From assembly GCA_000310025.1 (NCBI GenBank), contig FN649744.1, positions 684,512 to 748,511 on the forward strand: DNA of 64,000 nucleotides, written 5' to 3'. The stretch comes from Ectocarpus siliculosus (lineage: Eukaryota; Sar; Phaeophyceae; Ectocarpales; Ectocarpaceae). Positions 62,638 through 64,000 of the stretch are shown here, one piece after another (the first letter of the stretch is position 1; each line of letters begins with the position of its first letter). The notes beneath the pieces were generated by a model, which was given only the letters and a program-made list of their open reading frames with translations, was not told the origin of the DNA and made no database searches. A program made the translations under genes and the position numbers.

Positions 62638-64000
62638 GAATTACTTGCTTGACTCGAGTAGTCGGGGCATTGCGCACGCACCCCCTTCAAGACAGAGTGG
62701 AGACTCTTGTCTTCTCATGTACTCCGGTGTAGAGACGCCAATATATGGGGGCTCTTACGCATACGCTCGATATATTCACCTGAGACCTGAGACATTCTCC
62801 CGACCCTAACTGCTGTGAGAGATTTCACCGCGCATCATACTTGACTCATACAGAAAAGCGGGCGGTGCTTCACTGAGCAAGCACAGCTCTGAGCTCCAAA
62901 ACATGACAGCAGCGTCCATGATCGGCTTTCTGGTGGAACGACTATTTTCGTAACAAGTAACAAGTCGCTGGGAGCCAACGCATAGCTGGGGGTGTGCCCA
63001 ATACCATACGTAATCCCGCTGCTTTCATGGCTACCGCGGTCGCTGTTTGCATGCCAGCGTATTGTGATTCATGAAGTCGCGGGCTTTAAACCCGTGTTCA
63101 ACTTTAGTTTGTAGATGTCAAGCATCGCCTACTGCTGCTGTTTGCTGTAGACTTAAGTAGACTGTAGGCTTAAGGAACAAATAAAAACACACACAGAAAG
63201 ACTACCCATTCGAGATATACCCACAGTCGAACGGGATGTGGTGAAGTCTTTTCAGTGAGTGAAGGGAAACCGGGTACTGGACTTATTTCGAGTCTTAGTC
63301 TATACACTGATGATTTATACCAGTGATGCCAGCTGGTGCTAAGTACAAAAATATCTGTATAGGTAACTTACATTTTACAATACATCCCCTGTAGTTCTCT
63401 ACTGGGTCAACGACAAAATATCGGGGAGAAACCCTCCGTTGTGTCGTGTATTGTAACATGTAACCTTCACAGGGGACACATGCGAGTGTACAGCAGTACA
63501 AGTAGTGTGAAAGCACGAGGCAGCCGTCATCTTGACCTGCGGCAGTACAGCAGTAGGGTAGATACATCGTTGTCATGAAAGCGGTATTTGCCACTTATCA
63601 CCCTCCGACTACTTCCTGGCAAACAAACAACCGAGCCTTTCCTACCAAGCTTGCAACAGCGCTTGAGAAGCCCACCAGGTAGGTTGTGCTTCAAAGCCAG
63701 CAGCGCAAGTGGTGCAAAGACGGCGGAGATACGTACCGCCGCTGTGGGTGGCGTACAAGGCGTTCATCGATCGACCACACACACGCTTTGCCTCTTACGT
63801 GGATCAAAGGCAGCACTCACCCATCCCCGAATACAGAAAAACATCGCCGTCGTACTCTGCTTCTCTCCCCCGATAAGGATGCCGCTCTCGCTCGCAGCCG
63901 TGCTCCCACCGTGTGCATTACCACGGCCGTTCAAATCGACAGCCTACCGAGACGTTCCCGAACGTGAAACTCACGTCCTTCCTAGCTAATAACAGCGCAA
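62638..64000. other. Region upstream of POLRMT with no gene recognised
   Basis: The left part must contain the POLRMT promoter and 5' UTR. Past 63.55 kb an open plus-strand frame (63588-63989) is Arg/Ser/Pro-rich and shows no family feature. It could be an exon of a gene continuing beyond the window, but I cannot support that. Confidence 0.45.

Noticed and set aside
63588-63989. 133-codon plus-strand open frame at the right edge
   Set aside because: Arg/Ser/Pro-rich and overlapped by another open frame; could be part of a gene beyond the window but nothing visible supports it.

Overview
This window is nuclear DNA from an intron-rich eukaryote. It is most likely a photosynthetic stramenopile, probably a brown alga of the Ectocarpus type. 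The reasons are many short exons split by introns of roughly 300-900 bp with GTGAG/GTAAG donors, core cilium genes, near-perfect alternation of coding strand between neighbours, and one presequence resembling the heterokont plastid signal (ADA-FVVAP). The taxonomic call is inference. The two conserved genes, the phase-checked gene models and the repeats are read directly from the sequence.

Layout: 1-5049 holds no gene I can support. 5050-14558 (+) is a complete 20-exon IFT88 gene, the TPR subunit of intraflagellar transport complex B (810 residues, every splice phase agrees). 15221-20517 (-) is a leucine-rich-repeat protein, convergent with IFT88 and only partly resolved. 21607-30154 (+) is a large many-exon protein of unknown family with a coiled-coil N-terminal half. 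31481-35141 (-) is a TPR protein of the kinesin-light-chain style with an organelle presequence and a polyglutamine run. 35505-42998 (+) is a 14-exon, 830-residue coiled-coil protein, divergent from the TPR gene across 363 bp. 44646-62637 (-) is a complete 20-exon single-subunit (T7-like) mitochondrial RNA polymerase, POLRMT/RPO41, with all catalytic residues present. 62638-64000 has no supported gene.

A young Ty3/Gypsy-type LTR retrotransposon (49351-55788, 326-327 bp LTRs, 4-bp target duplication GTTG) lies inside intron 10 of the RNA polymerase gene, in the same orientation as the gene. Without it that intron would be about 0.49 kb, like its neighbours. Near its 3' end the element carries three tandem long hairpins whose arms differ by compensatory substitutions, which points to a conserved RNA structure. 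The element is broken and contains a 417-base assembly gap.

The six host genes alternate + - + - + -. IFT88 is a ciliary gene. The LRR, coiled-coil and unknown proteins are of types common in cilia and centrosomes, but that association is not proved by sequence. No rRNA, tRNA or CRISPR feature was found.
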